A stretch of 64,000 bases of DNA from JACCWP01 sp963801045 (GCA_963801045.1 CAWDDC010000003.1:620001-684000); one strand, 5' to 3'; positions 37,692 to 46,856 are shown, numbered from the stretch's first letter. A program made the numbers and translations. Notes: generated by a model not told the origin, from the sequence alone.

Positions 37692-38088
37692 CCGGCCGGC
37701 CGATCCGGGCCCGCAGCTCCCGCTGCGCCCGGCGCAGCCGGGTCGCCTCGCGCAGCTGCTCGGGCGTGCGGCGACGGTCGAGGGCGGCGTGCTGCACGAC
37801 CTGCTCGAGGGGCACCGGCGCGAGCGGGTCGCCGACCGCCGCCGGGTAGACGGCGACCGGGGTGTCGCCGGACCAGACCACCCAGACCCGGCTGCCCTGC
37901 CAGGACAGCTGCAGCATGCTGCCGTTGGCGATGCCATGCGCGTGCGCCAGCGCGTCGCGTCGCGCCTTGCGCCGTTCGAGCGCCTCGCGGGCGGCCTTCT
38001 CGGCCGGTCCGCGCGCCACCTTGGCCGCGGCGATCATGTGCGGCCCGTACTTCACCGCGGTGCGGGCCCACGCCTTGCCGCGGCTCAC
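37636..38088 (-). CDS. Hypothetical protein
   Basis: I do not recognise this family. It is about 150 residues, with an alanine/arginine-rich helical stretch (ARGPAEKAAREALERRKARR) suggesting a short coiled coil, then a compact segment SMLQLSWQGSRVWVVWSGDT, then a second charged helix and a proline-rich tail. No signal peptide or membrane helix is visible. GTG 38088 is the clean start. An upstream ATG with MSRSTGT would need one indel. It overlaps the convergent hydrolase gene at its 3' end. Confidence 0.55.
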   Translation of the reverse strand: MSRGKAWARTAVKYGPHMIAAAKVARGPAEKAAREALERRKARRDALAHAHGIANGSMLQLSWQGSRVWVVWSGDTPVAVYPAAVGDPLAPVPLEQVVQHAALDRRRTPEQLREATRLRRAQRELRARIGRPVSAPEPDPAPPPEPPALP

Positions 38089-38179
38089 GACGAAGGCTCC
38101 CGTGCTGCGGCGCCTGGCGACGTACCCGTGCTCCGGCTCATGCCGCCATCCTGCAGCAGCCCGTCCGCCGATGCCCGGG

Positions 38180-39048
38180 TCAGTCGTCCTCGTCCGGGCC
38201 GGCGTCGTCCTCACGGACGCCTTCGCGCCAGTAGCCGACGAACGTGATCCGCCGCTTGTCGATGCCGCGCTCGGCGACCAGGTGGCGGCGCATCGCGCGC
38301 ACCTTCGACGCCTCACCGGCCAGCCACACGTACGGCGTGCCGGTGGGTAGCGGCAGGTCGCGGAGGGTGTCGACGAGCAGCGTGCTCGCGGCCGACCGCC
38401 CGCCGTCGCGGGTCAGGTAGTGCACCTGACCGCCACCGGTCGGCTGCAGCGGTAGCCGCTCCTGCTCGTCGGCGACCTCGACGTAGCCGAGGGTGCGCCG
38501 GTCGTCGGCAGACTCGACGATCGCACTGATGGCCGGCAGGGCCGTCTCGTCGCCGAGGCACAGGATCCAGTCGGCGTCGTCGGGCGGCAGGTACGCGTGC
38601 CCGGGACCGTAGACCCCCAGCCGGTCGCCTGGTGCCGCCCGGATGGCCCACGCGCTGGCGGGGCCGATGTCACCGTGCAGCACGAAGTCGACCGTGACGG
38701 TACGGCGCTCGTCGTCGCGGTCGCGCACGGTGTACGTCCGCATCGGCGGCCGCTCGTCGTCGGGCATCGCGAGGTAGCGCTGGTACCAGCCGTCGCCCTG
38801 CGGCACGACCGGGTCCTCCTGCCCGGGCAGCGGGAAGAACAGCTTGATCCACTGGTCCTGGCTCGCGAACGGGAAGTCGCGCATCTGCGGGGCGTCGAAC
38901 TCCACCCGGTTGACCTGCGGCGTCAGCGCCGTGACCTGACGCACCGTCATCGACATGTTGCCGTACGCAGGCTCGGCCGGGCGCGGGTAGCGGGAGGGGC
39001 CGGTGGCGCCGGTGGCGCTGGCGGCTGGGCGGTCGGGGCGGTCGGCAT
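38180..39048 (-). CDS. Siderophore-interacting protein (ferric-siderophore reductase)
   Basis: This FAD-binding reductase releases iron from imported siderophores. It shows the FAD motif PPMRTYTVRDRDDE, HGDIGPASAWA and GDRLGVYGPGH, then ILCLGDETALPAISAI for NAD(P)H and the C-terminal WLAGEASKVRAMRRHL and RRITFVGYWREG typical of the family. The frame is intact from 38956. A better start is the ATG at 39048, preceded by GGAGGG at 5 bases; the low-complexity GGTGGCGCC stretch between must then contain one indel. An iron box lies at 39081-39099, so the gene is probably iron-repressed. Confidence 0.9.
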
Positions 39049-39080
39049 GTGGACCCTCCGGTTCGGCGTCGCTAGCAAGG

Positions 39081-39099
39081 TGAGGTTAACCTAACCCGC
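39081..39099. promoter_or_regulatory. Iron box (DtxR/IdeR-type operator)
   Basis: TGAGGTTAACCTAACCCGC matches the 19-bp DtxR/IdeR consensus TTAGGTTAGSCTAACCTAA at most positions and contains the perfect palindrome AGGTTAACCT. It sits between the divergent siderophore reductase and the siderophore permease genes and ends one base before the permease ATG, so a bound iron repressor would block both. Confidence 0.8.
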
Positions 39100-39100
39100 T

Positions 39101-40153
39101 ATGGCCGTCACGACCGCGGCGGAGACCTCCGCCCCGACCGGCACCCCGACCGGCACACCGGGCCGCAGACGCGTCGCGGTCGGCCTGGTCGTGCTGCTGG
39201 TGGCGGTCGCCGGCTCGTTGCTGCTGAGCCTGTCGGTGGGCAGCCGCGCCCTCGACGTCGGCACCGTCTGGCGGGTGCTGTTCGCCCCGGACGGCAGCGA
39301 CGCCGCGGTGATCGTGCACGACCTGCGGCTGCCGCGCACCGTGCTCGGACTGCTGGCCGGCATGGCGCTGGGCACGGCCGGCGCCCTGATGCAGGGCCAC
39401 ACCCGCAACCCGCTGGCCGACCCCGGGCTGCTCGGCGTCACCGACGGCGCGGCGTTCGCCGTCGTCATCGCCATCTACGTCTTCAGCGTGACCGACATCC
39501 AGGGCTACGTCTGGTTCGCGCTCGCCGGCGCGGCGGTCGCCAGCGCCGTGGTCTTCGCGATCGGCGCCGCGGGCGGCCGCGGGCCCAGCCCGCTCGCCCT
39601 GGTGCTGGCCGGCACGGCGGTGTCGGCGCTGCTCGCGTCGTTCACCACGGCCCTCGTCATCCGCGACCAGCAGACGCTGGACGTCTACCGGTTCTGGGTG
39701 GTCGGCTCGCTCGCGGGGCGCGACGAGGCCATCGCCGTGCTGATCGCGCCGTTCATCATCGTCGGGCTGGTCATCGCCTTCGCCCACGCGCCGTCGCTGA
39801 ACGTCCTCTCGCTCGGCGAGGACGTCGCCCGCGCCCTCGGCCAGCACGTCGGACGCACCCGGGTCATCGGGCTGACCGCGGTCATGCTGCTCACCGGCGC
39901 CGCCACGGCGGCGTGCGGGCCGATCTGGTTCGTGGGCCTGATCGTGCCCCACGTCGCGCGGCACTTCACCGGCCCCGACCACCGCTGGCTGGTCCCCTAC
40001 TCGGCGCTGCTCGGCGCGATCCTGCTGCTGTGCTCCGACGTCGTGGGCCGGGTGGTCGCGCGTCCGGGTGAGCTGCAGGTCGGCATCGTGCTGGCCCTCA
40101 TCGGCGGGCCGTTCTTCATCGCGCTCGTACGCCGCCGGCGACTGGTGCACGCT
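39101..40153 (+). CDS. FecCD-family siderophore ABC permease 1
   Basis: This BtuC/FecCD-type permease has about ten helices in 351 residues. It has LRLPRTVLGLLAGMALGTAGALMQ-like and HTRNPLADPGLLGVTDGAAF, the family hallmarks, plus the coupling region GEDVARALGQHVGRTR and the conserved WFVGLIVPHVARHFTGPDHR. No Shine-Dalgarno sequence separates the iron box from ATG 39101, so the transcript may be leaderless. As read, the frame continues without stop into the second permease. A hidden one-base indel could restore the TGA at 40155-40157, which would overlap that gene's GTG. Confidence 0.85.
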
Positions 40154-41245
40154 GTGAGCGGGGCCAGCCTCACCGACGTACGCCCCGCGCGGCAGCAGGT
40201 CGTCCGGGTCGGCGTCGCCTCGTGGCGGGTGCCGGTGCGGGCCATCGCGGTGTGCGCTCGTCGGGCTCGGCGCTGCTGGTGCTGGTGTCGGCCGTCAGCA
40301 TCGGCACCGGCGACTTCCCGATCTCGGTCCCGGACGTGCTGCGGGTCCTGCTCGGCGGCGGCGACACCGGCCAGCAGTTCATCGTGCGCGAGCTGCGGCT
40401 GCCGCGCGTCGCCGTCGGCGTGCTGGTCGGCGCCGCGCTCGGCGCTGTCCGGCGCGCTGACCCAGACGTTCGCCCGCAACCCGCTGGCCAGCCCCGACGT
40501 GCTCGGCGTGACCGAGGGCGCCGCCGTCGGGCGCGGTCGCGGTGATCGTGATCGGCGGCACCAACGGCGCGCTGGCCACCAGCCTGTCCGGCGTGAGCGT
40601 GCCCGCCGCCGCGCTGGCCGGCGGCCTGCTCACGACGGCCGCGATCTACCTGCTCGCCTGGCGGCGCGGCATCGACGGCACCCGGCTGGTCCTGATCGGC
40701 ATCGGGTGCGGGGCGATCCTGTCGGCCGTCACCTCGTGGATGCTGGTGCGCGCCCAGATCTGGGACGCGGCCGCCGCCACCGTGTGGCTCACCGGCTCGC
40801 TCAACGCCCGCGGCTGGGAGCAGGCCGAGCCGCTCGCCGTGGGCGCTGCTGGTGCTGGGTCCGGCCGCGCTGATCCTCACCGCCACCCTGCGGCGCGCTC
40901 CAGCTCGGCGACGACTCCGCCCGCTCGCTCGGCGTCCGGCTGCAGCTGGCCCAGCTGATGACGCTGATCATCGCGGTCGGGCTCGCGGCGTTCGCGGTGT
41001 CCGCCGCCGGGCCGATCGAGTTCGTCGCGTTCGTCGTGCCGCAGGTGGCGATGCGGCTCATCGGCGGCTGCCGCCCGCCGCTGCTCGCGTCGGCCATCTA
41101 CGGCGCCGTGCTGGTCGTGGGCGCCGACCTCGTCGCCCGCGTCGTGCTGCCGACCGAGCTGCCGGTCGGCCTGGTCACCGCCGTGATCGGGGCGCCGTAC
41201 CTGATCTGGCTGCTGGTCCGTACCAACCGGAGGGTCACCGCATGA
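40154..41245 (+). CDS. FecCD-family siderophore ABC permease 2, multiply frameshifted
   Basis: This is the second half of the permease dimer. In changing frames it shows VSAVSIGTGDFPISVPDVLR, ELRLPRVAVGVLVGAALG, FARNPLASPDVLGVTEGAA, GCGAILSAVTSWMLVRAQIW and AAGPIEFVAFVVPQVAMRL. Five indels occur near 40255, 40443, 40530, 40847 and 40905. GTG 40154 is the likely start if the permeases are separate proteins; otherwise the two form a FhuB-like fused permease. The TGA at 41243-41245 overlaps the ATPase start. Confidence 0.8.
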
Positions 41246-42153
41246 GCGAGCACCCGGCACCCGCACCCCGGCTCCGCGCCGAGGGCCTCGACGTCGGCTA
41301 CGGCGACCACGTGGTCGTGCAGGGCCTCGACCTGGACGTGCTGGACGGCGGGGTCACGACCGTGATCGGGCCGAACGGGTGCGGCAAGTCCACCCTGCTG
41401 CGCGCGATGGGCCGGCTGCTGCGGCCCATGGCCGGACAGGTGGTGCTCGACGGCCGCCGGATCGACCGGGTGCCGACCCGCGAGGTGGCCACCACGCTCG
41501 CCCTGCTCCCGCAGGCGCCGCTGGCACCGGAGGGACTGGTCGTGCGCGACCTGGTGGCACGCGGCCGGCACCCCCGGCAGTCGTGGCTGCGGCAGTGGTC
41601 GCGCGACGACGAGGCGGTCGTCGACGAGACGCTGCGCTGGACCTCGATGCCCGAGCTCGCCGACCACCCGATCGACCAGCTGTCCGGCGGCCAGCGGCAG
41701 CGGGCGTGGATCGCGATGGCCCTGGCCCAGGACACCGACCTGCTGCTGCTGGACGAGCCGACGACGTACCTCGACCTCTCGCACCAGATCGAGGTGCTCG
41801 ACCTGGTGCAGAGCCTGAACCGCCACCGCAGCCGCACCGTCGTGATGGTGCTGCACGACCTCAACCTCGCCGCCCGCTACAGCGACCGGCTGGTCGCCAT
41901 GCACGACGGCCGGATCGTGGCCGAGGGCGACCCCGCCGAGGTGCTGACCCCGGCGATGCTGCGGTCCACGTTCCGGCTGGACGCCCAGGTCATCGACGAC
42001 CCGGTCACCGAGCGCCCGCTGGTGGTGCCGATCGCGGCGCTGTCCGGGCACCGCGAGGTCGAGACCCACGACGAGACCGACGACGAGACCGACGACGAGA
42101 CCGCCACCGAACCGAGCCCCGGAGAGGTCCAGTGCGCCTACCCCGTCCCGTGA
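41242..42153 (+). CDS. Siderophore ABC transporter ATPase (FecE/FepC-like)
   Basis: This 303-residue ATPase powers ferric-siderophore import. Walker A is IGPNGCGKSTLLRAMG, the signature is LSGGQRQRAWIAMAL, Walker B is LLLLDEPTTYLDL and the H-loop is VMVLHDLNLAARYSD. TTYLDLSHQIEVLDLV is characteristic of the FecE/FepC group. An unusual acidic tail with repeated DDET units follows residue 270. The ATG overlaps the permease stop by four bases and the binding-protein gene begins inside its 3' end. Confidence 0.9.
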   Translation: MSEHPAPAPRLRAEGLDVGYGDHVVVQGLDLDVLDGGVTTVIGPNGCGKSTLLRAMGRLLRPMAGQVVLDGRRIDRVPTREVATTLALLPQAPLAPEGLVVRDLVARGRHPRQSWLRQWSRDDEAVVDETLRWTSMPELADHPIDQLSGGQRQRAWIAMALAQDTDLLLLDEPTTYLDLSHQIEVLDLVQSLNRHRSRTVVMVLHDLNLAARYSDRLVAMHDGRIVAEGDPAEVLTPAMLRSTFRLDAQVIDDPVTERPLVVPIAALSGHREVETHDETDDETDDETATEPSPGEVQCAYPVP

Positions 42154-43193
42154 ACACCGCCCCGCCGAACGCGTTCACCCGACCGGTCTCGCGACGCGGC
42201 GTGCTCGCCGGTGCGATGGCGCTGTCCGCCACCGGCGTGCTCGGCGCCTGCACCTCGGAGCAGGCGCCCGAGGCTCCGGGCTCGGCGGCCGACGTGCCGG
42301 AGGGGCCGTGGTCGTTCACCGACGACACCGGCGAGACCGTGGAGCTGGACGCCGTGCCCACCCGGATCGCCGGGCTCACCGACCAGATCGCCGCGCTGTG
42401 GAACCTCGGCATCGTCCCGATCGCGTCCTTCGGCTACACCGCGCTGGCCGACGACGTCGCGTTCGAGGGCAAGCCGATCGACGAGGTCGAGGAGGTCGGC
42501 ACGGCGTACGGCGAGATCGACCTCGAGGCACTGGCCGGCGCCGCACCCGAGCTGATCGTGACGACCGTCTACCCGACCGAGACCGGGGGCGAGATCGGCG
42601 ACGACGTCCTGCTCTACGGCTTCAAGGACGAGGACCAGCTGGCCCAGGTGCGCGAGATCGCCCCGGTCGTCGCGATCGCGCAGGCGGGTTCGGCCAAGGA
42701 CGTCATCGAGCGCAACGTGCAGCTGGCGGAGTCCCTCGGCGTCGACGTGGACAGCGGCCCGGTGGCCGACGCGCGGGCCGAGTTCGAGGCCGCGGGCAAG
42801 GCGCTCAGCGAGGCCGCCCGCAGCGGGATCAGCGTGCTGGCCGTCGCCGCCTACCCGGCCGAGGGCATGTACGTCGCGAAGGCGCCCGACGACCCGGCGC
42901 TGCGCTACTACACCGAGCTCGGCGTGTCCTACCCCGACGTGGGCGGCGGCCAGTACTACTGGGACGTCGTCTCCTGGGAGAACGCCGACACCTACCGCGC
43001 CGACCTGGTGCTGAACTCCCTGCGGGCGATGACGATCCGGGAGCTCGCCGAGCAGCCGACGTTCGAGCGGCTGCCCGCGGCCGCGGCAGGCCAGGTGCAC
43101 GACTGGAAGTTCCAGTCCATGGACTACACCGGGCAGGCGTCGTACATGCGCGAGCTCGCCGGCTGGCTCGACAGCGCTCGCGACGTCACCTGA
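42132..43193 (+). CDS. Siderophore-binding lipoprotein (FecB-like)
   Basis: This extracytoplasmic binding protein captures a ferric siderophore. The N-terminus VSRRGVLAGAMALSATGVLG ends in the lipobox LGAC and carries a twin-arginine-like SRRGVLAG, so it may be a Tat-exported lipoprotein. The mature part holds the PBP2 family 3 pattern (ETVELDAVPTRIAGL, ALAGAAPELIVTT, YYWDVVSWENADTYRADLVL). GTG 42132 has GGAGAGG five bases upstream. GTG 42150, whose GTGA overlaps the ATPase stop, is the alternative. Confidence 0.88.
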   Translation: MRLPRPVNTAPPNAFTRPVSRRGVLAGAMALSATGVLGACTSEQAPEAPGSAADVPEGPWSFTDDTGETVELDAVPTRIAGLTDQIAALWNLGIVPIASFGYTALADDVAFEGKPIDEVEEVGTAYGEIDLEALAGAAPELIVTTVYPTETGGEIGDDVLLYGFKDEDQLAQVREIAPVVAIAQAGSAKDVIERNVQLAESLGVDVDSGPVADARAEFEAAGKALSEAARSGISVLAVAAYPAEGMYVAKAPDDPALRYYTELGVSYPDVGGGQYYWDVVSWENADTYRADLVLNSLRAMTIRELAEQPTFERLPAAAAGQVHDWKFQSMDYTGQASYMRELAGWLDSARDVT

Positions 43194-43215
43194 GGGACGG
43201 ACCCGGCTGGAGGAC

Positions 43216-43832
43216 TCAGCTGTACGGGAGCCGGTCGATGAACGTGCGGATCGGCTCCAGGTCGGCGTTCAGCTTGTTGACGCCGACGCCCTGCACCTCG
43301 AGCCTGCCGACCTCTCGTTGCGCTCTTCGATCCAGTAGCTGATGTCCAGGTCGTTGGGGAAGCCGTAGACACCACCGGTGCCCAGGTCGACGTACATGTC
43401 GAGCCGGCCCACCCAGGTGCCGTCCATCTCGCGCACGAAGTAGGACACGTTGCCGGAGTCGAACGCGGCCGAGTCGAACAGCGGCTGGCCCTCCTCCTGC
43501 ACGGGGTAGACGACCGTGGAACGGCCCTCGTACCTGCCCTTCCACCCGCGGTCGTGGGAGACGAAGCGGCCCTCCACCCGCACGATGCACCGACGCTGGA
43601 CGAGCGTGGCGTCGATCTTCTTCGGCGTGCACCTGGCCTGGGGCCCGGACGAGAACGTGGTCGTCCCGGCACGGATGCCGACCTGCCAGGTCTCCGTGAC
43701 CTCGGCGGCAGCCGACGCGGACGACGTGGGGGCGGACGCGGTGGGCGCGGATGCGCTCGCCACGGAGCTGGGAACGGCGACGATCCCCGCTAGCAGGGCG
43801 ACGGCTACCGAGCGACGAAGGAGCGCATGCAT
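43216..43832 (-). CDS. Secreted protein of unknown function, one frameshift
   Basis: A clear signal peptide (MHALLRRSVAVALLAGIVAV) is followed by an Ala/Ser/Pro-rich spacer and a domain of about 140 residues with WQVGIRAG, TLVQRRCIVRVEGRFVSHD, EMDGTWVGRLDMYVDLGTGG and DLDISYWIEE. Two cysteines (in QARCTPKK and QRRCIVR) could form a disulfide. I do not recognise the family. An indel near 43310 moves the end to LEVQGVGVNKLNADLEPIR and LPYS, stopping at 43216. The true start is ATG 43832. Confidence 0.6.
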
Positions 43833-44005
43833 GGACGTACCTGCCTTCAGATGGCACTGGACCCCGCTGGCTGACCACACTGGATCCCACCGGTGCGCAG
43901 GTCAATGCTCATTCCGGTGCGTGCGGATGGCCCGTAGTGACTAGAGGGCGCTCCCGGATCGGACAAACGGACCTGAGGACGACCATGCGGCCATAGGCTG
44001 CCATC

Positions 44006-44887
44006 GTGCCGACGACCGCACAGCGGTTCCTGCGTGCCCGCGACGATGACCGCACCCGCGCGGTCGAGGACATCGGCGCGGCGTACGCGGACGGCCAGAT
44101 CACGATCGAGGAGCACGACGAGCGCTGCGACGCGGCGCTGCGGGCCCGCACGGTCGGTGAGCTCGCCATCCTCGTCGGCGACCTGCAGCGGCCCGGGTGA
44201 CGTGCCCACGCCGGTGGTGGTCGCCCGCAACGACGGCCTGCTCGACCTGCTGCGCCGGTTCGACTACGCGGCGCCGTTCCGGGTGCTGCGGACCGGGCTC
44301 GTGGCGGTGCTCGTGGTGGTGGTCGTGGGCGTCCTGCTCGGCGGCTGGGCGCTCACCAAGGCGGTGAGCGCGGCCGGCGACGGCTTCGGCGGCGTCGACG
44401 GCGGCATCTTCACCGGCGGACAGCGCGGAGGCGTACGACGGGCCGGGTCCGCAGACCATCGAGGGGTTCGAGCAGATGCTCGACGACCTGGACGCCGAGG
44501 TGGGCAGCACGGTGGTGTCCTGCCGCCGTCATCTTCGAGGACTACGCGGTGCTCACGATCGTGAGCCCGGACGACCCGCGGCTCACCGACTACTACTACT
44601 ACGGCGAGGGCGAGCTGCAGGAGCCCACCAACCAGAGCCCGCTGCAGGTCGACGACCCGGTCCTCGACCTCCGCGACGTCGACATGGAGCGTGCGACGCA
44701 CTGGCTCGACGTCGTGCCCGGGATGGTGAACGTCCCCGACGCCGACGAGACCTGGCTGAACATCTGGGACTTCGGATCCGATCACCTGAACGTGATGGTC
44801 TACGCGTCCAACAAGTACAACGACACCGGCTACCTGGTCACCACACCCGCGGGCCAGCTGACGGACAAGACCCTGTTCAGCGGATGA
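44006..44887 (+). CDS. DUF1707 membrane-associated protein, multiply frameshifted
   Basis: The N-terminal 60 residues form the SHOCT-like DUF1707 domain: RARDDDRTRAVEDIGAAYAD followed by GQITIEEHDERCDAALRART. A charged linker, one transmembrane helix (VLRTGLVAVLVVVVVGVLLGGW) and an extracytoplasmic domain follow (PQTIEGFEQMLDDLDAEVGS, DYAVLTIVSPDDPRLTDYYY, NKYNDTGYLVTTPAGQLT). Three indels near 44198, 44428 and 44527 break the frame. The function is unknown. Confidence 0.75.
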
Positions 44888-44897
44888 GCAAGGCACA

Positions 44898-45182
44898 ATG
44901 AACACCATGTGTCGCAACATCCGGACCCTGTCCAACTTCGAGCCCCCGGCGACGCCGGACGAGATCGACGCTGCCGCGCTGCAGTACGTCCGCAAGGTGA
45001 GCGGACAGAACAAGCCGTCGGCCGCCAACCAGGAGGCCTTCGACCGGGCCGTCGCCGAAGTCGCCCACACCACCCGGCACCTGCTCGACGCCCTCGTCAT
45101 CAAGGCTCCGCCGCGCGACCGCGAGGTCGAGGCCGCCAAGGCCAAGGCGCGCAGCGCCGAGCGCTACGGCCGGGCGTCCTGA
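44898..45182 (+). CDS. DUF2277 protein
   Basis: This 94-residue protein carries the DUF2277 signature MCRNIRTLSNFEPPATPDEI followed by AALQYVRKVSGQNKPS and FDRAVAEVAHTTRHLLDAL. It is a small helical cytoplasmic protein of unknown function, widespread in actinobacteria. The in-frame ATG at 44907 (MCRNIR) is the start used by relatives and may be the real one. It follows the DUF1707 gene by 10 bases. Confidence 0.85.
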   Translation: MNTMCRNIRTLSNFEPPATPDEIDAAALQYVRKVSGQNKPSAANQEAFDRAVAEVAHTTRHLLDALVIKAPPRDREVEAAKAKARSAERYGRAS

Positions 45183-45201
45183 CCTCTCAGCAGGCCAAGA
45201 G

Positions 45202-45486
45202 TCAGAGCGCCACGTCGACCTGCAGGCTGGTCAGCCCGCGCAGGTCGAGCCAGGCACGGTCCGGCGCCGTCACCAGCCGCAGCAGCACCTGATCGCACGC
45301 CGGACAGCGCAGCACCAGCCCGGGCGCCTGACTGTGCAACCGGGCCTGGCCGAGGGTGCCCGACCGTCCGCAGCCGTCGCACCTGCCGACCGCGACCGTC
45401 AGGTCGACGGCGAACAGCGTCCGCAGCGGGCCCGCCGCCGCGTTGCCGTCGAGGACGGCCGGCTCGTCGGTGCTCGGTTCACTCAT
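45202..45486 (-). CDS. DUF6510 zinc-ribbon-like protein
   Basis: This 94-residue protein has two CxxC knuckles (RCDGCGRSG and RCPACDQVLL) that would bind one zinc ion, and an N-terminal LDGNAAAGPLRTLFAVDLT typical of DUF6510. Its ATG shares a base with the stop of the flavin reductase gene (TGATG at 45484-45488), so it is the last member of a three-gene operon with a molybdopterin enzyme. Its function is unknown; a role in enzyme maturation or as a partner is inference. Confidence 0.8.
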   Translation of the reverse strand: MSEPSTDEPAVLDGNAAAGPLRTLFAVDLTVAVGRCDGCGRSGTLGQARLHSQAPGLVLRCPACDQVLLRLVTAPDRAWLDLRGLTSLQVDVAL

Positions 45487-46241
45487 CAGGGTCCTCCACT
45501 CGGTCCGAAGCGTTCGGTCCGCACCCGTTCGGGCTCGTGCCCGGCGGCCACCAGCAGGTCGGCGAGGGTCTCGACGAAGGGCGTCGGACCGCACACGAAG
45601 CACGCCGGCGCGAGATCCGGGCCGAACGTCACCCGGTCGACCAGGTCGCGATCGACCCGTCCCGGCCGCCGCTCGTCCCCGGGGGGCGGGACGCGGGTGT
45701 ACGCGATGGTGACGTCGACGCCCCGGGGGTCGTCGCGCTGGTGGGCCAGCTCGCCGGCGTACAGCAGGTCGTCGGGTGTGCGCACGGAGTAGAGCAACCG
45801 CATCGGCACCCGGCTGTCGGCCCGGGCGCGCTCGCGCATCATCGCCATCAACGGGACGAGCCCGGTCCCCCCGGCCACCAGCTGCACCGGTCCCGGCTGC
45901 TCGGCCCGCCACACGAACCAGCCGCCGAGCGGGCCACGCACCTCCAGTTCGGCGCCGACGGCGACCTCTCGCGTCAGGAACGTCGACACCTCTCCGTCCG
46001 GCACCAGCCCGACGGTGACCTCGACCAGGTCGCCGTCTGCCGGGGCGGCGATCGAGTACGCCCGGGTCGCGGTGTAGCCGTCGGGCGCGGTCAGTCGCAG
46101 GTCGACGTGCTGGCCCGCGTCGTGACCGGGCCAGTCGGGCACCCGCAGCACGAGTGTCCGGCTGACGGCGTTCTCCTCGCGGACGGCGGCGACGCTCGCC
46201 GCCCGCCAGGTCAGTCGCCCCAGTGCCGCTGCTCGCGCCAC
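45486..46241 (-). CDS. FAD/NAD(P)H-dependent ferredoxin reductase-like protein
   Basis: This roughly 250-residue protein has the FNR fold. The FAD motif is TRAYSIAAPADG, GPLGGWFVW is the flavin-side loop, and VAGGTGLVPLMAMMRE with FVCGPTPFVETLADLL is the NAD(P)H site. No 2Fe-2S domain is attached. GTG 46241 overlaps the 3' end of the molybdopterin-enzyme gene by 31 bases. The likely role is to pass electrons to or from that enzyme. Confidence 0.85.
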   Translation of the reverse strand: MARAAALGRLTWRAASVAAVREENAVSRTLVLRVPDWPGHDAGQHVDLRLTAPDGYTATRAYSIAAPADGDLVEVTVGLVPDGEVSTFLTREVAVGAELEVRGPLGGWFVWRAEQPGPVQLVAGGTGLVPLMAMMRERARADSRVPMRLLYSVRTPDDLLYAGELAHQRDDPRGVDVTIAYTRVPPPGDERRPGRVDRDLVDRVTFGPDLAPACFVCGPTPFVETLADLLVAAGHEPERVRTERFGPSGGP

Positions 46242-46856
46242 GGGTCTCCGTAGATGTGGTAGCCGGCGGTCTCCCAGAAGCCCGGTTCCTCGACGGGCGT
46301 GAGCGTCAGGCCGCGCAGCCACTTGGCGCTCTTCCACAGGTACAGGTGCGGCACCAGCAGCCGGGCCGGGCCACCGTGCTCGGCCGGGAGGTCGTCGTCG
46401 TCGTAGCGGTGCGCGACCCAGGCCTGGCCGTCGACCAGGTCGGCCAGCGGGAGGTTGGTGGTGTAGCCGCCGTACGAGTGCGCCAGCACGAAGTCGGCCG
46501 ACGTCTCGACGTCGGCGAGCAACGTGTCCAGCGAGACGCCGTGCCACCGGGTGCCGAGCTTCGACCAGCGGGTGACGCAGTGCAGGTCAGTGGTCACGTC
46601 CTCGACCTGCAGGGCGAGGAATGCCGACCAGTCCCAGCGGTGCACGTGGCCGTCCTCGCTGGTGATCGTCAGCTCCCACTCGGACCGCTCGACCCGCGGC
46701 GTGGGACCAGCCGACAGGACCGGGAAGTCCGTCGGTCAGGTACTGGCCGGGCGGCAGGTCGGGGTCGGCGCTGCGGCGCCGGCCGGAGAACCCACCGGTG
46801 AAGACGCCCATCAGCAGCGGACGGGTCGAGGCGGTGATCGGGTGCGTACTGGTCAC
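46211..46856 (-). CDS. Molybdopterin-dependent oxidoreductase (sulfite oxidase-like), one frameshift
   Basis: This is a compact sulfite-oxidase-fold protein of about 215 residues. DLHCVTRWSKLG contains the cysteine that ligates molybdenum in the family. SADFVLAHSYGGYTTNLPL, EHGGPARLLVPHLYLWKSAKW and ETAGYHIYGDPWREQR are the other family blocks. The N-terminus (TGGFSGRRRSADPDLPPGQYL) precedes an indel near 46735. No signal peptide is seen, so it is probably cytoplasmic. With the overlapping flavin reductase it would form a two-component redox enzyme, substrate unknown. Confidence 0.85.

Noticed and set aside
38995..39030. GGTGGCGCCGGTGGCGCTGGCGG low-complexity stretch as a repeat element
   Set aside because: It is simple GC-rich coding sequence of the siderophore-interacting protein N-terminus; it matters only as a likely indel site.
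42062..42110. GACGAGACC-type tandem repeat as a possible CRISPR or minisatellite
   Set aside because: It is a short in-frame codon repeat coding for the acidic DDET tail, without spacers.
43833..44005. Possible small gene or RNA in the 173-base gap between the secreted protein and the DUF1707 gene
   Set aside because: No convincing start, hairpin or coding bias; it is the promoter region of two divergent genes.
45486..46241. Flavin reductase as the electron partner of the Rieske oxygenases
   Set aside because: It is 23 kb away, lacks a 2Fe-2S domain and overlaps the molybdopterin-enzyme gene, so it belongs to that operon.
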